64,000 bases of DNA from Campylobacter armoricus (GCF_013372105.1 NZ_CP053825.1:1178001-1242000), one strand, 5' to 3'; positions 8,236 to 17,805 are shown, counted from the stretch's first letter. Numbers and translations: made by a program. Notes: generated from the sequence alone by a model not told the origin.

Positions 8236-9153
8236 TTACCTAAAATAAAAAATTCTCATTCTCGCACAGCTTGATCTATTATTATAACTTATTTCATCTT
8301 TGGAGGCACTTATGGCTTTTTTACTTAAAATTTTACCAAGACTATGGTTATTACCACATTCACACTTCATAGCTCTTGCATCGCATATACAATCTTTTTC
8401 CCACTTTTTAAAAGTATTTTTTACCATTCTATCTTCTAAAGAATGAAAACTTATAATTGCGAGTTTGCAATTTTTTAATTTTGCTTTTTCTATATTCTCA
8501 AGTAATTGTCTTAACTCTCCAAGTTCATTATTAACTTCTATACGCAAAGCTTGAAATACAAGTAATACTAAGGATATATTGCGACCTTTTAGCTTAGCAT
8601 TTCCTATAATTTGGCTTAATTCTTTTGCACTTGTAATTTCTTTTTGACTTCTTGCTTTAATAATTTTTTGAGCAAGCATTGCAGCAACAGGCGTTAAATC
8701 TCCATAATCTTTAAAAATTTGCTCTAAAGCTTCCTTGCTATAAGAATTAATGACTTCTTTTGCACTCAAAGGGTTATTTTGATCCATTCTCATATCTAAA
8801 AAATCAGAATTGATTGAAAATCCTCTATCATTTTTATCAAGCTGTAAAGAAGACACACCAATGTCAGCTAAAATTCCTCTCAAATTTTGCGTAGGAATTT
8901 GGTGTAATATTTCTTTAAAACCAGTATGTTTTAATTTTATTCTATTTTGATAATTTTTCAAAAATTCTTTAGAAAACTTCAAAGCTTCTAAGTCTTTATC
9001 ACAAGCAATTAAATTTAATTTTTCATGTGCTTGTAATAAAGCTTTAGAATGCCCCCCATAACCTAAAGTACAATCTAAAAAATCTCCATCATTAAAATCA
9101 CTAAAAGTATCTAAAACTTCTTGTAATAAAACAGGAATATGCGGACTTTGCAA
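8236..9153 (-). CDS. rsmH: 16S rRNA (cytosine-1402 N4)-methyltransferase
   Basis: This 305-residue SAM-dependent enzyme methylates N4 of C1402 in the ribosomal P site. Family motifs are HIPVLLQEVL at the start, the SAM loop DCTLGYGGHS (27-36), LADIGVSSLQLD, the RGFSINSDFLDMRMD segment, and the C-terminal LAIISFHSLEDRMVK. The length is normal for RsmH/MraW. The start is TTG at 9153, supported by AAAGGTG upstream and by the conserved N-terminus. It is the first gene of a two-gene unit with the FtsL candidate and is divergent from the class II aldolase gene, with 62 bases between them. Confidence 0.96.
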   Translation of the reverse strand: MQSPHIPVLLQEVLDTFSDFNDGDFLDCTLGYGGHSKALLQAHEKLNLIACDKDLEALKFSKEFLKNYQNRIKLKHTGFKEILHQIPTQNLRGILADIGVSSLQLDKNDRGFSINSDFLDMRMDQNNPLSAKEVINSYSKEALEQIFKDYGDLTPVAAMLAQKIIKARSQKEITSAKELSQIIGNAKLKGRNISLVLLVFQALRIEVNNELGELRQLLENIEKAKLKNCKLAIISFHSLEDRMVKNTFKKWEKDCICDARAMKCECGNNHSLGKILSKKAISASKDEISYNNRSSCARMRIFYFR

Positions 9154-9179
9154 AATACACCTTTTTGAATATTTTTTAG

Positions 9180-9185
9180 TATAAT
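9180..9185 (+). promoter_or_regulatory. -10 box for the gene at 9216
   Basis: TATAAT preceded by TTTTTTAG, 30 bases upstream of the ATG at 9216. This is typical of Campylobacter vegetative promoters, which depend on the -10 box and upstream T-tracts. Confidence 0.55.
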
Positions 9186-9215
9186 ACCTTATTTAAGTTT
9201 AAAACAAGGTTTTTA

Positions 9216-9794
9216 ATGAACAAAGAAAATGTTATTTCCCAAATTCAAACCCTATCTTCATCAATGTTTAAAAAAAATTTCTTTGGGATATGTCATGGCT
9301 CAGTGTCAGCAAAACTTTCACAAAGTTCTTTTGTCATCAATAAAAATAATGCTTTTTTAAATCAGCTTGATGAAAAAAATTTAAGTATTTTAAAATTTAA
9401 AAAAGACTATAGCTGGAATGAAGCTAGTAGTGATTGTGAAATTCATAAAAGCATATATGAAAATATTCCTGAAGCTAAATTTATTTGTTTTGCATACCCA
9501 ACTTATACTCTATCTATGAGTTTAAATCATGATTTTATAGCTCCACAAGATTATTTTGGAGAAATATTTTTAGAAGAAATTCGCGTATATAATCCTAAAA
9601 ATTATGAAGACTGGGAAGATAGATCACAAACTGAAATTTATCGTCATATGCTAGAACAAAAACAAAATTTTGTAGTTGTAAAAGGATATGGGATATTTGC
9701 TTATGGTAGAACAAGCTATGAATTAGGAAAAATTGTAGATTTAATAGAAAATTCATGTAAAATCATTCATTTAGCAGAAACAAATTTATCATAA
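9216..9794 (+). CDS. Class II aldolase/adducin-fold protein lacking the zinc histidines
   Basis: This 192-residue protein follows the class II aldolase/adducin fold throughout: ICHGSVSAKL (GN-S loop region, 25-34), SDCEIHKSIYENIPEAKFI (72-90) and VVVKGYGIFAYGRT (153-166). Aligned by eye to fuculose-phosphate aldolase, the three zinc histidines are replaced by Phe92, Tyr94 and Tyr158, while the catalytic-type Glu75 remains. It is therefore probably not a metal-dependent aldolase and may be structural or regulatory, as adducins are. It has its own promoter and is followed by the ppiD-like/ftsA/ftsZ genes on the same strand. Confidence 0.8.
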   Translation: MNKENVISQIQTLSSSMFKKNFFGICHGSVSAKLSQSSFVINKNNAFLNQLDEKNLSILKFKKDYSWNEASSDCEIHKSIYENIPEAKFICFAYPTYTLSMSLNHDFIAPQDYFGEIFLEEIRVYNPKNYEDWEDRSQTEIYRHMLEQKQNFVVVKGYGIFAYGRTSYELGKIVDLIENSCKIIHLAETNLS

Positions 9795-9821
9795 TTTTTC
9801 AAAATTAATTTTTTATTAATC

Positions 9822-9841
9822 ACAAATTATTTATAATTTGT
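9822..9841 (+). terminator. AT-rich hairpin between the aldolase-like gene and the ppiD-like gene
   Basis: ACAAATTA and TAATTTGT form an 8-bp perfect stem with a TTTA loop, followed by a T-rich stretch. It could be a weak terminator or a protein-binding palindrome in the ppiD-like/ftsA/ftsZ promoter region. Confidence 0.4.
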
Positions 9842-9876
9842 AGTTTAATTTTATTACTTTGATGATTGGGGAAAAA

Positions 9877-11352
9877 ATGCTCACTTGGATGCAGCATCAT
9901 AAAAAATATTTAGTTATTACTATTTGGATTAGCGTTATAGCTTTTGTTGGAGCCGGTTTTGTAGGCTGGGGAAGTTATGATTTTAACACAGATCGTTCTA
10001 ATTCTATCGCAAAAGTTGGTAAAGAAAAAATAAGCTATGAAGAATTTAATCTTAAATATTCTCAATTATTTAACTATTATTCTCAACTAAACAATGGCAA
10101 TTACACTCAAGAACAAGCTAAAAAAGATGGCCTAGACACTTTAGCTATTAATGAATTAATACAAGAAAAATTACTTCTTTCTTACGCAAAAACTCTTGGT
10201 CTAGAAGTAAGTGAAGAAGAGGTTGCATATGATTTAGCTCATCAAAAAATCTTCCATAATGCATCTGGTGTTTTTGATAAAAAATTATATTATAGTATTT
10301 TATCTAGAAATAACTACACCTCAAAAGCTTACGAAAAGCTTATCCATGATGAATTACTACTTAAAAAAATCAATATGATTTTAAATCTACAAGTTAAAAA
10401 CGAAGAACTTGATATGTTTGGTGCTAGTTTTTTAATGCAAGATAGATTAAAGATTCAAGTAATTCACGCGAGTAATAATATCGTAATTAATGAAGATGAA
10501 TTAAAACAAACTTGGGAAAAAAACAAGGAGCTTTACAAAACACAAAAAAATTATGAACTAGCTACTTATTTTTTAAAACCAAATGAAGAAAAAATTGACG
10601 ATAAAGAACTTCAAACTTATTATGATGAAAATAAAAACAATTATAAAGATTTTTCTGGAAAAATTTTAAGTTTAGAGCAAAGTAAAAATCAAATTATAAA
10701 AGATATGAAATTAGCTAAATTAAAACTTAAAGCAAATGAAAATTATGTAGCTTTAAGAAAAAATGAACTTAGTTTTGATCAAAATATTTCTATAAGTGAT
10801 GCTGATATTTACTATCCTTTAGAACTTATACAAAAGAGCAAAGAAGGCGATTTTATTAAGCCTTTTAAATTTAAAGATGGCTATATGATAGCCAAAATTG
10901 TTAAAATCAATCCAGCTCAAATAATGAGTTTTGAACAGGCTAAAAATGAAGTTAAAAAACTTTATATCAAAGAAAAAACAAAATCTCTTTTAGAAGAAAA
11001 AGCTAAACTTGCTTTGGAAAATTTTCAAGGCATAGATATAGGAACTTATAGTAGAGATTCTACAAAAACTGCTAAAGTTGGAGAAATGATGAATGATACA
11101 GAATTTAGTGAATTTTTAATGCAGGTTTTCGATTCTAATAAAATAAAATCCTATGTTTTATTCGACAACAAAGCAGTTGTTTATGAAATAATAGAACAAA
11201 CATTAGAAAATAAAAACAAAGAAGAAATTTATAAAATTATTATAGAACAAAGTGCAAGACAAACAAAACAATCTCTACTTAAAGAAGAATTGTTAAAAAA
11301 ACTTATAGAATTATATCCGATACAACGCTATTACAAAGGAAATACAAATTGA
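9877..11352 (+). CDS. PpiD/SurA-type membrane-anchored periplasmic foldase
   Basis: The protein has 491 residues from ATG 9877, chosen over upstream TTG 9859 and ATG 9862 because it keeps the membrane anchor compact (MLTWMQHHKKY, then helix 11-31) and has GGGGA close upstream. A SurA-N-type chaperone domain follows (about 48-190: VGKEKISYEEFNLKYSQLF...DTLAINELIQEKLL). The central region should hold a parvulin isomerase domain but shows no recognisable parvulin core, only a remnant (FDQNISISDADIYY...GDFIKPFKFKDGYMIAKI). It probably helps newly exported proteins fold as a chaperone. Its stop overlaps the ftsA start, so they are co-translated. Probable C. jejuni counterpart: cj0694. Confidence 0.85.
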   Translation: MLTWMQHHKKYLVITIWISVIAFVGAGFVGWGSYDFNTDRSNSIAKVGKEKISYEEFNLKYSQLFNYYSQLNNGNYTQEQAKKDGLDTLAINELIQEKLLLSYAKTLGLEVSEEEVAYDLAHQKIFHNASGVFDKKLYYSILSRNNYTSKAYEKLIHDELLLKKINMILNLQVKNEELDMFGASFLMQDRLKIQVIHASNNIVINEDELKQTWEKNKELYKTQKNYELATYFLKPNEEKIDDKELQTYYDENKNNYKDFSGKILSLEQSKNQIIKDMKLAKLKLKANENYVALRKNELSFDQNISISDADIYYPLELIQKSKEGDFIKPFKFKDGYMIAKIVKINPAQIMSFEQAKNEVKKLYIKEKTKSLLEEKAKLALENFQGIDIGTYSRDSTKTAKVGEMMNDTEFSEFLMQVFDSNKIKSYVLFDNKAVVYEIIEQTLENKNKEEIYKIIIEQSARQTKQSLLKEELLKKLIELYPIQRYYKGNTN

Positions 11353-12728
11353 ATATCTTAGGAATTGATTTAGGTTCAATACAAACTTGTGCAATATTAG
11401 CACAAAAAAATGAAGAAGGTTTAAAGATTATTGGTTTTGGTAAATCCAAATCTAATGGTATTAAAAAAGGAGCAATAACAAATATAGAACTTGCTTCAAA
11501 ATCCATAGAAGAAGCAGTAGCCGATGCACAAATGATGTCAGGCGTGCATTATGATAAAGTTATAGTATCTATTTCAGGTGCCTATGCTAAAAGCGTTGAT
11601 AGTATAGGTGTTGTAAATATTCCAAACCAAGAGATAGGAATTAAAGAAATTCATAGAGCGGTTAGTACAGCTAAACACACAGCTAATATACCAAGTGGAT
11701 ATGAAATCATTCATGTATTGCCTTATAATTTTAAAGTCAATGATCTTGAGCATGTTGAAGATCCTTTGGGAATGAGCGGAAATCGTCTTGAAGTTTCTAC
11801 ACATATTGTAATTTCGCAAGAAGTGCATATAAAAAATTTAAAAAAAGCAGTTGAGCTTGCAGATCTTAGGGTAGATAATATAGTTCTTTCAGGCTATGCA
11901 TCTTCTATAGCTTGTTTTGATGATAGCGAGAAAGAACTAGGTGCTATTTTAATTGATATGGGTGGAGCAGTTTGTGATATGGTAATCCACGCAGGTAATT
12001 CTATACGCTATAATGAATGCTTACAAATTGGATCAGTTAATATCACAAATGATTTATCTATAGCCTTACATACTCCTCCAAAAGAAGCTGAAAAACTAAA
12101 ATTAAATTACGCATCTTTGGTTCAAAATGAAAATTCTATTATACAAATTCCATATATGGGTGATGAAAAAAGAAAAAATGAGGTTTCAGTTGAAGTTATT
12201 TCAAATGTAATATATGCAAGAATAGAAGAAACTATCATTATACTAGCTAAAATGCTAAGTGATAATACATGTGCTAACCAGGCAGGTGCTGGTATAGTCT
12301 TAACTGGAGGTATGACAAAATTTGCTGGACTTGATAAACTTGCTTCAGCTTATTTTGATAATAAAGCTGTTAGAATAGCAACCGCAAAAAAAGATACTAT
12401 GGACGGCTTCAAGGAAATTTTTGAAGATGCTGAAAATAGTTGTGCCATAGGTCTATGTCTATATGGTGGTGGGCATTTTACTCCTTATGAATTAGATTCT
12501 AATGAAAAACTAAGATACAAAGGAGAACCTGAATTTATTAACAAACAGATCAGACAAAACCTCACCATGGAAGAAAATGAAGAAGAAAATAAAAATTTTG
12601 AGGAAATTTTTCAAAATCAAAATGATTTTGAAGATGAAAAAACAGAATTAGCAAAAGTTGAAACCAAAAAAGAAAAAAAGGCAGGTTTTATGCATAATTT
12701 TTGGAATAAACTAATAAACCAGTTCTAA
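11349..12728 (+). CDS. ftsA: Cell division actin-like protein FtsA
   Basis: This 459-residue ATP-binding protein of the actin/Hsp70 fold anchors FtsZ to the membrane. It opens with the phosphate-1 loop ILGIDLGSIQTCAI and later carries ILIDMGGAVCDMVI (phosphate 2) and GAGIVLTGGMTKFAGL (adenosine motif). A charged linker leads to a C-terminal amphipathic helix, GFMHNFWNKLINQF, for membrane binding. The TTG start at 11349 overlaps the stop of the ppiD-like gene (TTGA) and has AAAGGAA seven bases upstream. ftsZ begins 13 bases after its stop. The length is somewhat longer than E. coli FtsA because of the acidic linker. Confidence 0.96.
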   Translation: MNILGIDLGSIQTCAILAQKNEEGLKIIGFGKSKSNGIKKGAITNIELASKSIEEAVADAQMMSGVHYDKVIVSISGAYAKSVDSIGVVNIPNQEIGIKEIHRAVSTAKHTANIPSGYEIIHVLPYNFKVNDLEHVEDPLGMSGNRLEVSTHIVISQEVHIKNLKKAVELADLRVDNIVLSGYASSIACFDDSEKELGAILIDMGGAVCDMVIHAGNSIRYNECLQIGSVNITNDLSIALHTPPKEAEKLKLNYASLVQNENSIIQIPYMGDEKRKNEVSVEVISNVIYARIEETIIILAKMLSDNTCANQAGAGIVLTGGMTKFAGLDKLASAYFDNKAVRIATAKKDTMDGFKEIFEDAENSCAIGLCLYGGGHFTPYELDSNEKLRYKGEPEFINKQIRQNLTMEENEEENKNFEEIFQNQNDFEDEKTELAKVETKKEKKAGFMHNFWNKLINQF

Positions 12729-12741
12729 TTTAGGAGACACA

Positions 12742-13848
12742 ATGAACGAATATCTAGTAGAAGAAATGCAACACGCAAAAGGTGCAAAAATTAAGGTCAT
12801 AGGCTGCGGTGGCGGTGGCGGAAATATGATAGATCATATGGTAAATATGGGTTTGCATGATCTTGATCTTATTTCAGCAAATACTGATGCACAAGCTATA
12901 GCAAAATCTTTAGCAAAAACTAGAATTCAACTTGGTGAGAAAAAGACTAAAGGTTTAGGTGCTGGAATGCAACCTGAAATAGGAGCAGAAAGTGCTAGAG
13001 AAAGTTTTGAAGAAGTTAAAGCAGCTTTAAGTCAAAGCGATATAGTATTCATTTCAGCAGGTCTTGGTGGTGGAACTGGCACAGGTGCAGCTCCTGTTGT
13101 AGCACAAGCTGCTAAAGAAGTAGGTGCATTAACAGTTTCAGTTGTAACCATGCCTTTTGCTTTTGAAGGAAAACAAAGAAAAAAATTAGCTGAAGCTGGT
13201 TTGGCTGAATTAAAAAAAGAAAGTGATTCTATTATTGTAATTCAAAATGAAAAACTTCTTAGCATACTTCCAAAAAAAGCAGGTATAAAAGAAGCATTTA
13301 AACTAGTAGATGATATTTTAGCTAGAGCTGTTAGAGGTATGGTATCTATACTTTTAGAAGATGGCGATATTAATGTAGACTTTGCTGATGTTAGAACCGT
13401 TATGAGTCATAGAGGTTTAGCTTTAATGGGCGTAGGACATGGTGAAGGTGAAAACGCTATCATGGATGCATTATCAAGCGCTATAGAATCTCCGTTATTA
13501 GATGGTATGACTATGAAAGGTGTCAAAGGCGTAATTATACATTATAAAATTGGTCCTGAATGCTCATTAATAGAAATTTCACAGGCTACTCAAAGTATTA
13601 GTGATATAGCAGATGAAAACGCAAAAGTAATCTTTGGCGCAACTACTGATGAGAGTATGGGAGATCGTGTTGAAGTAACTATTATTGCAACAGGTTTTGA
13701 AGATAAAGTCGAAGCAGAAAGTGCTAAAGAGCAAGAAGAAAGCAAAAAAAATAGTTATATGAATTTGCGTAAAGCTAGCGGTGGTTTTGATGAAGAAGTA
13801 ATCTCACAATTAGATGTTCCAGCTTTCTTGCGTCGCCAAATGGATTAG
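12742..13848 (+). CDS. ftsZ: Cell division GTPase FtsZ
   Basis: This 368-residue tubulin homologue forms the Z ring. It has the N-terminal GCGGGGGNM loop (22-30), NTDAQA, the tubulin signature GLGGGTGTGAAP (108-119) and the synergy-loop segment DINVDFADVRTVM. A short linker follows, then the conserved C-terminal peptide DVPAFLRRQMD, which binds FtsA. AGGAG lies seven bases before the ATG. It is the last gene of the ppiD-like/ftsA/ftsZ set. Confidence 0.98.
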   Translation: MNEYLVEEMQHAKGAKIKVIGCGGGGGNMIDHMVNMGLHDLDLISANTDAQAIAKSLAKTRIQLGEKKTKGLGAGMQPEIGAESARESFEEVKAALSQSDIVFISAGLGGGTGTGAAPVVAQAAKEVGALTVSVVTMPFAFEGKQRKKLAEAGLAELKKESDSIIVIQNEKLLSILPKKAGIKEAFKLVDDILARAVRGMVSILLEDGDINVDFADVRTVMSHRGLALMGVGHGEGENAIMDALSSAIESPLLDGMTMKGVKGVIIHYKIGPECSLIEISQATQSISDIADENAKVIFGATTDESMGDRVEVTIIATGFEDKVEAESAKEQEESKKNSYMNLRKASGGFDEEVISQLDVPAFLRRQMD

Positions 13849-13873
13849 CATTTTTTAGTAAAAATCTTTTAAT

Positions 13874-15250
13874 ATGAATTCTTCATTATTATGTGATTTT
13901 TACGAATTGAGTATGGCCTATGCTTATTTTAAACAAAATATGCATAGGCAGATTGTTTATTTTGAAGTTTTTTTCAGAAAAGCTCCTGATAATGCCTCTT
14001 ATGCTGTTTTTTGTGGATTAGAACAAATTATAGAACACATAAATAACTTCTCCTTTTCTAAAAGTGATATGGATTTTTTAAAAAACACTCAAAAATTTGA
14101 TAATGAATTTTTAAACTATCTTTCAACTTTACGCTTTAGTGGAGACATATTGAGCGTAAAGGAAGGTGAATGCATTTTTACAAATGAAACCTTGATGATT
14201 ATTAAAGCACCTATAATAGAGGCTTTATTATTAGAAACTTTCACACTTTTAACATTAAATCACCAATGTTTAATTGCCACCAAAGCTAGTAGAATCGCTC
14301 AAGTGGCAAAAGAAAAATTACTTTTAGAATTTGGCTCTCGTAGGGCTCATGGAGATAGTGCTGCTTTAAATGGTGCTAGAGCTGCTTTTATAGGTGGTTT
14401 TCATGCAAGTGCTTGTACTTTAGCTGGAAAAAAATTTAACATTCCTATTAGTGGAACCATGTCGCATGCTTGGATACAAATGTTTGATGATGAATTAAGT
14501 GCTTTTAGAACATATTGTCAAACTTATAAAGATAATATAAGTCTTTTAATTGACACTTATGATTATAAAAGGGGTATTGAAAATGCTATTTTAGTTTTTA
14601 ATGAACTAAATGCTGAAAACACTATGCAAAATTATTCTATTCGCATTGATTCAGGAAATTTACTTAAAATATCTAAATTTATTAGAAAAAAACTAGATCT
14701 TGCGGGCTTAAAAAAATGCAAAATTGTAGCTAGCAATGCTTTAGATGAGTTTATCATTGAAAAATTATTAAAAAATAAAGCCCCTATTGATGCTTTTGGA
14801 ATTGGAGAAAAACTTATCACTTCAGCAAGTTCGCCTATTTTTGGTGCTGTATATAAACTTGTAGCAATCGAAAAGAATGGTGAAATTATTCCAAAAATAA
14901 AAATTAGTGCGAGTTCAAACAAAACAACTTTACCACATTTTAAAAAGCTTATAAGATACTATAAAAACGATAAGGCAAATTTTGATATTTTATACGCACA
15001 CGATGAAAATATCAAAAACTATCAAGATTTCATAGCAAAAAATTTACATGAATCTATTTTTAAAAATGGAAAATTAGTTTATAAGGTTCCTAGCTTAAAA
15101 AATATACAAGATTATCACAAAAAAAATATTGCTAATTTAGATATTAAGTTAAAAAAACTTCAAAATCCAAGTATTTATAAAGTAAAAATTTCTAAAAAAT
15201 TACAAAATTTACAAAAAAAATATTTAGAAAAAATTAATCTTTTTCTCTAA
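13874..15250 (+). CDS. pncB: Nicotinate phosphoribosyltransferase
   Basis: This 458-residue enzyme joins nicotinate and PRPP to give nicotinate mononucleotide (Preiss-Handler NAD salvage). It has the family opening [35 protein letters not shown], the active-site block [30 protein letters not shown], and [12 protein letters not shown] followed by [11 protein letters not shown]. The ribosome site is weak, so ATG 13874 is chosen mainly from family alignment. The last 17 bases overlap the convergent ispG. I do not recall a pncB in this position in C. jejuni, so it may be a lineage-specific salvage gene. No nicotinamidase was seen in the window. Confidence 0.88.
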   Translation: MNSSLLCDFYELSMAYAYFKQNMHRQIVYFEVFFRKAPDNASYAVFCGLEQIIEHINNFSFSKSDMDFLKNTQKFDNEFLNYLSTLRFSGDILSVKEGECIFTNETLMIIKAPIIEALLLETFTLLTLNHQCLIATKASRIAQVAKEKLLLEFGSRRAHGDSAALNGARAAFIGGFHASACTLAGKKFNIPISGTMSHAWIQMFDDELSAFRTYCQTYKDNISLLIDTYDYKRGIENAILVFNELNAENTMQNYSIRIDSGNLLKISKFIRKKLDLAGLKKCKIVASNALDEFIIEKLLKNKAPIDAFGIGEKLITSASSPIFGAVYKLVAIEKNGEIIPKIKISASSNKTTLPHFKKLIRYYKNDKANFDILYAHDENIKNYQDFIAKNLHESIFKNGKLVYKVPSLKNIQDYHKKNIANLDIKLKKLQNPSIYKVKISKKLQNLQKKYLEKINLFL

Positions 15251-16298
15251 GCTTTACCTCATCTTCCACTTCAAGTAAAAATCTATCTACAAGTTCATCT
15301 TCTTTAAGTTTAGCAACCACTTCACCATGTCTTATAATTAAGCCTTGATTTTTACCAAAAGCAATTGCCACATCAGCGCCCTTAGCCTCACCCAAAGCAT
15401 TTACTACACAGCCCATAACGCTTATATTTAATGGCTCTTTTATATGTTTAGTTTTTTCTTCTACTATTTTAATCGCTTTGATTAAATCACTTTGAATTCT
15501 TCCACAAGTTGGACATGAGATGATATTTACACCACTTTTTTGCACTCCACTATCTTGTAAAATTGCTCTTGCTACTTTTATTTCTTCTTCAAGCTCCCCT
15601 GTCATAGAAACTCTCATAGTATCACCTATACCTTTTAAAAGTAAATTCCCTAAAGCAATAGAACTTTTTATAGTGCTATGAAATTTGGTCCCTGCTTCAG
15701 TAACCCCTAAATGAAATGGATAATCACAAAGCGGTCTTAGGGCTTCATAAGCTTTTATGGTATTTTGCACATCTGAAGTTTTCATAGAAATTTTTATATC
15801 AAAAAAATCCAAATCTTCCAATAATTTTATATTATATAAAGCACTTTCAAGCATAGCTTGGATGTTATAGCCATATTTATCACTAAATTGCTTTTCTATA
15901 GAGCCATGATTTACTCCTATTCGAATAGGAATTTGCCTTTGCTTACAAGCTTGCACTACCTCTTTGATATTTTCTTTTGAACCTATGTTGCCTGGATTAA
16001 TCCTTACTCCATCAATAAAATCAGCACAAAAAACCGCTAATTTATAATTAAAATGTATATCTACTATTAAAGGTAAAGGACTTTTTGCTTTAATTTCTTT
16101 TAAAGCTCTTGCATCTACCATATCCAAACATGCCAAGCGCACTATATTAGCACCTGCAAAATAAAGCCTATTAAGCTGCTCTAAACAACCATCAACATCT
16201 CTTGTTTTAGTAAAAAGCATAGATTGTACTGAAATGGGCGCATCGCCACCTATTAAAACATTGCCTACTTTTATTTGTCTTGTTTTATATCTCATCAT
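15234..16298 (-). CDS. ispG: 4-hydroxy-3-methylbut-2-enyl diphosphate synthase
   Basis: This 354-residue 4Fe-4S enzyme of the MEP isoprenoid pathway converts MEcPP to HMBPP, the substrate of IspH (encoded at 29124). It has [16 protein letters not shown] at the start, [35 protein letters not shown], and the cluster cysteines in ISCPTCGR and [16 protein letters not shown]. The length is that of the bacterial form. ATG 16298 and 16295 are both possible. There is no clear ribosome site, and TATAAT abuts the start codon. It overlaps pncB tail to tail. Confidence 0.96.
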   Translation of the reverse strand: MMRYKTRQIKVGNVLIGGDAPISVQSMLFTKTRDVDGCLEQLNRLYFAGANIVRLACLDMVDARALKEIKAKSPLPLIVDIHFNYKLAVFCADFIDGVRINPGNIGSKENIKEVVQACKQRQIPIRIGVNHGSIEKQFSDKYGYNIQAMLESALYNIKLLEDLDFFDIKISMKTSDVQNTIKAYEALRPLCDYPFHLGVTEAGTKFHSTIKSSIALGNLLLKGIGDTMRVSMTGELEEEIKVARAILQDSGVQKSGVNIISCPTCGRIQSDLIKAIKIVEEKTKHIKEPLNISVMGCVVNALGEAKGADVAIAFGKNQGLIIRHGEVVAKLKEDELVDRFLLEVEDEVKLREKD

Positions 16299-16345
16299 TA
16301 TACCAATCTTAATATCATAATTTTTATATCATAATAAAAAATAAG

Positions 16346-16351
16346 TATAAT
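16346..16351 (+). promoter_or_regulatory. -10 box of the DUF2972/CipA-like gene
   Basis: TATAAT in the context AAGTATAATAAGG, 43 bases before the chosen ATG at 16394. An 18-bp palindrome follows at the expected transcription start. Confidence 0.5.
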
Positions 16352-16358
16352 AAGGCTT

Positions 16359-16376
16359 AAAACATTATAATGTTTT
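16359..16376. repeat. Perfect 18-bp palindrome in the leader of the CipA-like gene
   Basis: AAAACATTATAATGTTTT is its own reverse complement. It spans the likely transcription start and contains an upstream ATG (16370) in frame with the gene. It may be an operator or an mRNA hairpin next to the ribosome site. Confidence 0.5.
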
Positions 16377-16393
16377 ACAAAAAAAGGAATTTC

Positions 16394-17689
16394 ATGAAAT
16401 TATCAACCTATATTAATGCAAATATAAATCCAAATCATGCTAAAAAATTACTACATGCGTTAAAATGTAGCACTAATGAAGATTTTCATAAGCTAATTTT
16501 AAACAATATTTCAAGTGTTGTTGAGTGGTTTAATAGTGATGATTTTAAACCTTATCAAAATCATTTATATCCTCCTCTTTTTAATCCAAAAACCTTAGAA
16601 TTAGACAATAGTCAATATTGTGCCAATCTAGCTTGGGATTGCAACATACCTTTAAATAATTCTAATGTTAAATTTATTTATATTTCTCCACATGGAGTTG
16701 GTGCAGCTGCTTTTTTAACACTCTTAAACCAAACATGTAATGTTTTTTGTCCGGCTTCTTGGATGCTTCAAGAAGACGCAAAATATAGATATATGGTAAA
16801 TTTTATGAATTTTATGGATAAAAATATAGCTATAAATATCTCAGAGATAAATATAATAAATATCGAAAAATACTTGTGCTTATTAGATCCCAAAATTCCT
16901 ATACTTTATCAAGTAAGAGATCCAATATCTTTATTAAAACATTCTTATGGAAGAGATTGGAGTAAAGTCCAAAGAACTTATGATAAAAATTTTGATTTAA
17001 ATTATGATTATACATTATATATCAAATATCTAACACCAAATAAAACACATATGAAAGACGATTTTGAAACTTTATTGCATGATACATTTTTTAATCATTA
17101 TCTACTGCAAAAAATAAATACAAACAATATACAATATATTGATATGAATGAATTATCTAATAAAAAATCATTTAACACTTTAACAAAACTAGCCAATAAT
17201 TTTAACTTCACCCCCCCCCATACAACAACTAAAGAATTGTTTAATAGAAAAGAATTTAGAGGCTATATAAGATATTTATTACCTTTGGTATTTCATGTAA
17301 ATCAAAATATAAAATTAACAATAGATAGGTATTATATCAACACTGAACAATATAATATAATGGATAAATTTTGCAATAATAATCTTAAATACGATATAGG
17401 AATTTATATTGATAAAAATAATTTAGATATTTTTTTAAATCATAAAAATTATAATCAAATTGTGAATTACCTATCTTCTTTTCTAAACGATATAAAACAA
17501 ATCATTGATTTAACAGAAGATACCATGATGAAAGAAGATGAAGTTTTATACTATCTAAAACACAATATTAATGCTAGATTAAAATTAAAAAATATTTTAG
17601 ATATAGAATTATCACATATAAAAAAACATCGTCCTGATATAGTCTCCTCATGGGCTTATTATCAAAATTTCAAAAGTATGTGTAATTGA
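16394..17689 (+). CDS. Phase-variable DUF2972/CipA-position protein, ON; possible sulfotransferase-like fold
   Basis: The protein has 431 residues from ATG 16394 (AAAAAGGAA six bases upstream; an in-frame ATG at 16370 lacks a site). I read it as a DUF2972-type protein: the C-terminal WAYYQNFKSM block is typical of that Campylobacter/Helicobacter group. A glycine-rich loop ISPHGVGAAAFLTLL (about 97-111) and YQVRDPISLLKHSYG (about 172-186) resemble the two PAPS-binding motifs of sulfotransferases; this is inference. Nine C bases at 17211-17219 lie in frame (codons for Thr-Pro-Pro-His), so the gene is ON. C. jejuni cj0685c (cipA, linked to invasion, annotated as a possible sugar transferase and G-tract variable) lies in the same place between ispG and priA. 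Confidence 0.75.
   Translation: MKLSTYINANINPNHAKKLLHALKCSTNEDFHKLILNNISSVVEWFNSDDFKPYQNHLYPPLFNPKTLELDNSQYCANLAWDCNIPLNNSNVKFIYISPHGVGAAAFLTLLNQTCNVFCPASWMLQEDAKYRYMVNFMNFMDKNIAINISEINIINIEKYLCLLDPKIPILYQVRDPISLLKHSYGRDWSKVQRTYDKNFDLNYDYTLYIKYLTPNKTHMKDDFETLLHDTFFNHYLLQKINTNNIQYIDMNELSNKKSFNTLTKLANNFNFTPPHTTTKELFNRKEFRGYIRYLLPLVFHVNQNIKLTIDRYYINTEQYNIMDKFCNNNLKYDIGIYIDKNNLDIFLNHKNYNQIVNYLSSFLNDIKQIIDLTEDTMMKEDEVLYYLKHNINARLKLKNILDIELSHIKKHRPDIVSSWAYYQNFKSMCN
17211..17219. repeat. C9 homopolymer, phase-variation tract (ON)
   Basis: Nine consecutive C bases lie in the coding frame at about codon 273 of the CipA-like gene. With nine, the frame continues to the stop at 17689. Tracts of eight or more G/C bases are rare in this AT-rich genome and are the known slippage sites of Campylobacter. 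Confidence 0.9.
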
Positions 17690-17805
17690 AATATCATTAA
17701 AAAATAAATATGTTTTGAATTTCATATTATCAAATTCTAATGTTAATTTGATAATATATTTTCCTTACTAACCCAAAGATATAAAAAGCTGTTTTAGTAT
17801 AAATT

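Noticed and set aside
16300-16305. TATAAT directly before the ispG ATG as its promoter
   Set aside because: It would place the transcript start inside the coding region, while the conserved IspG N-terminus begins at that ATG.
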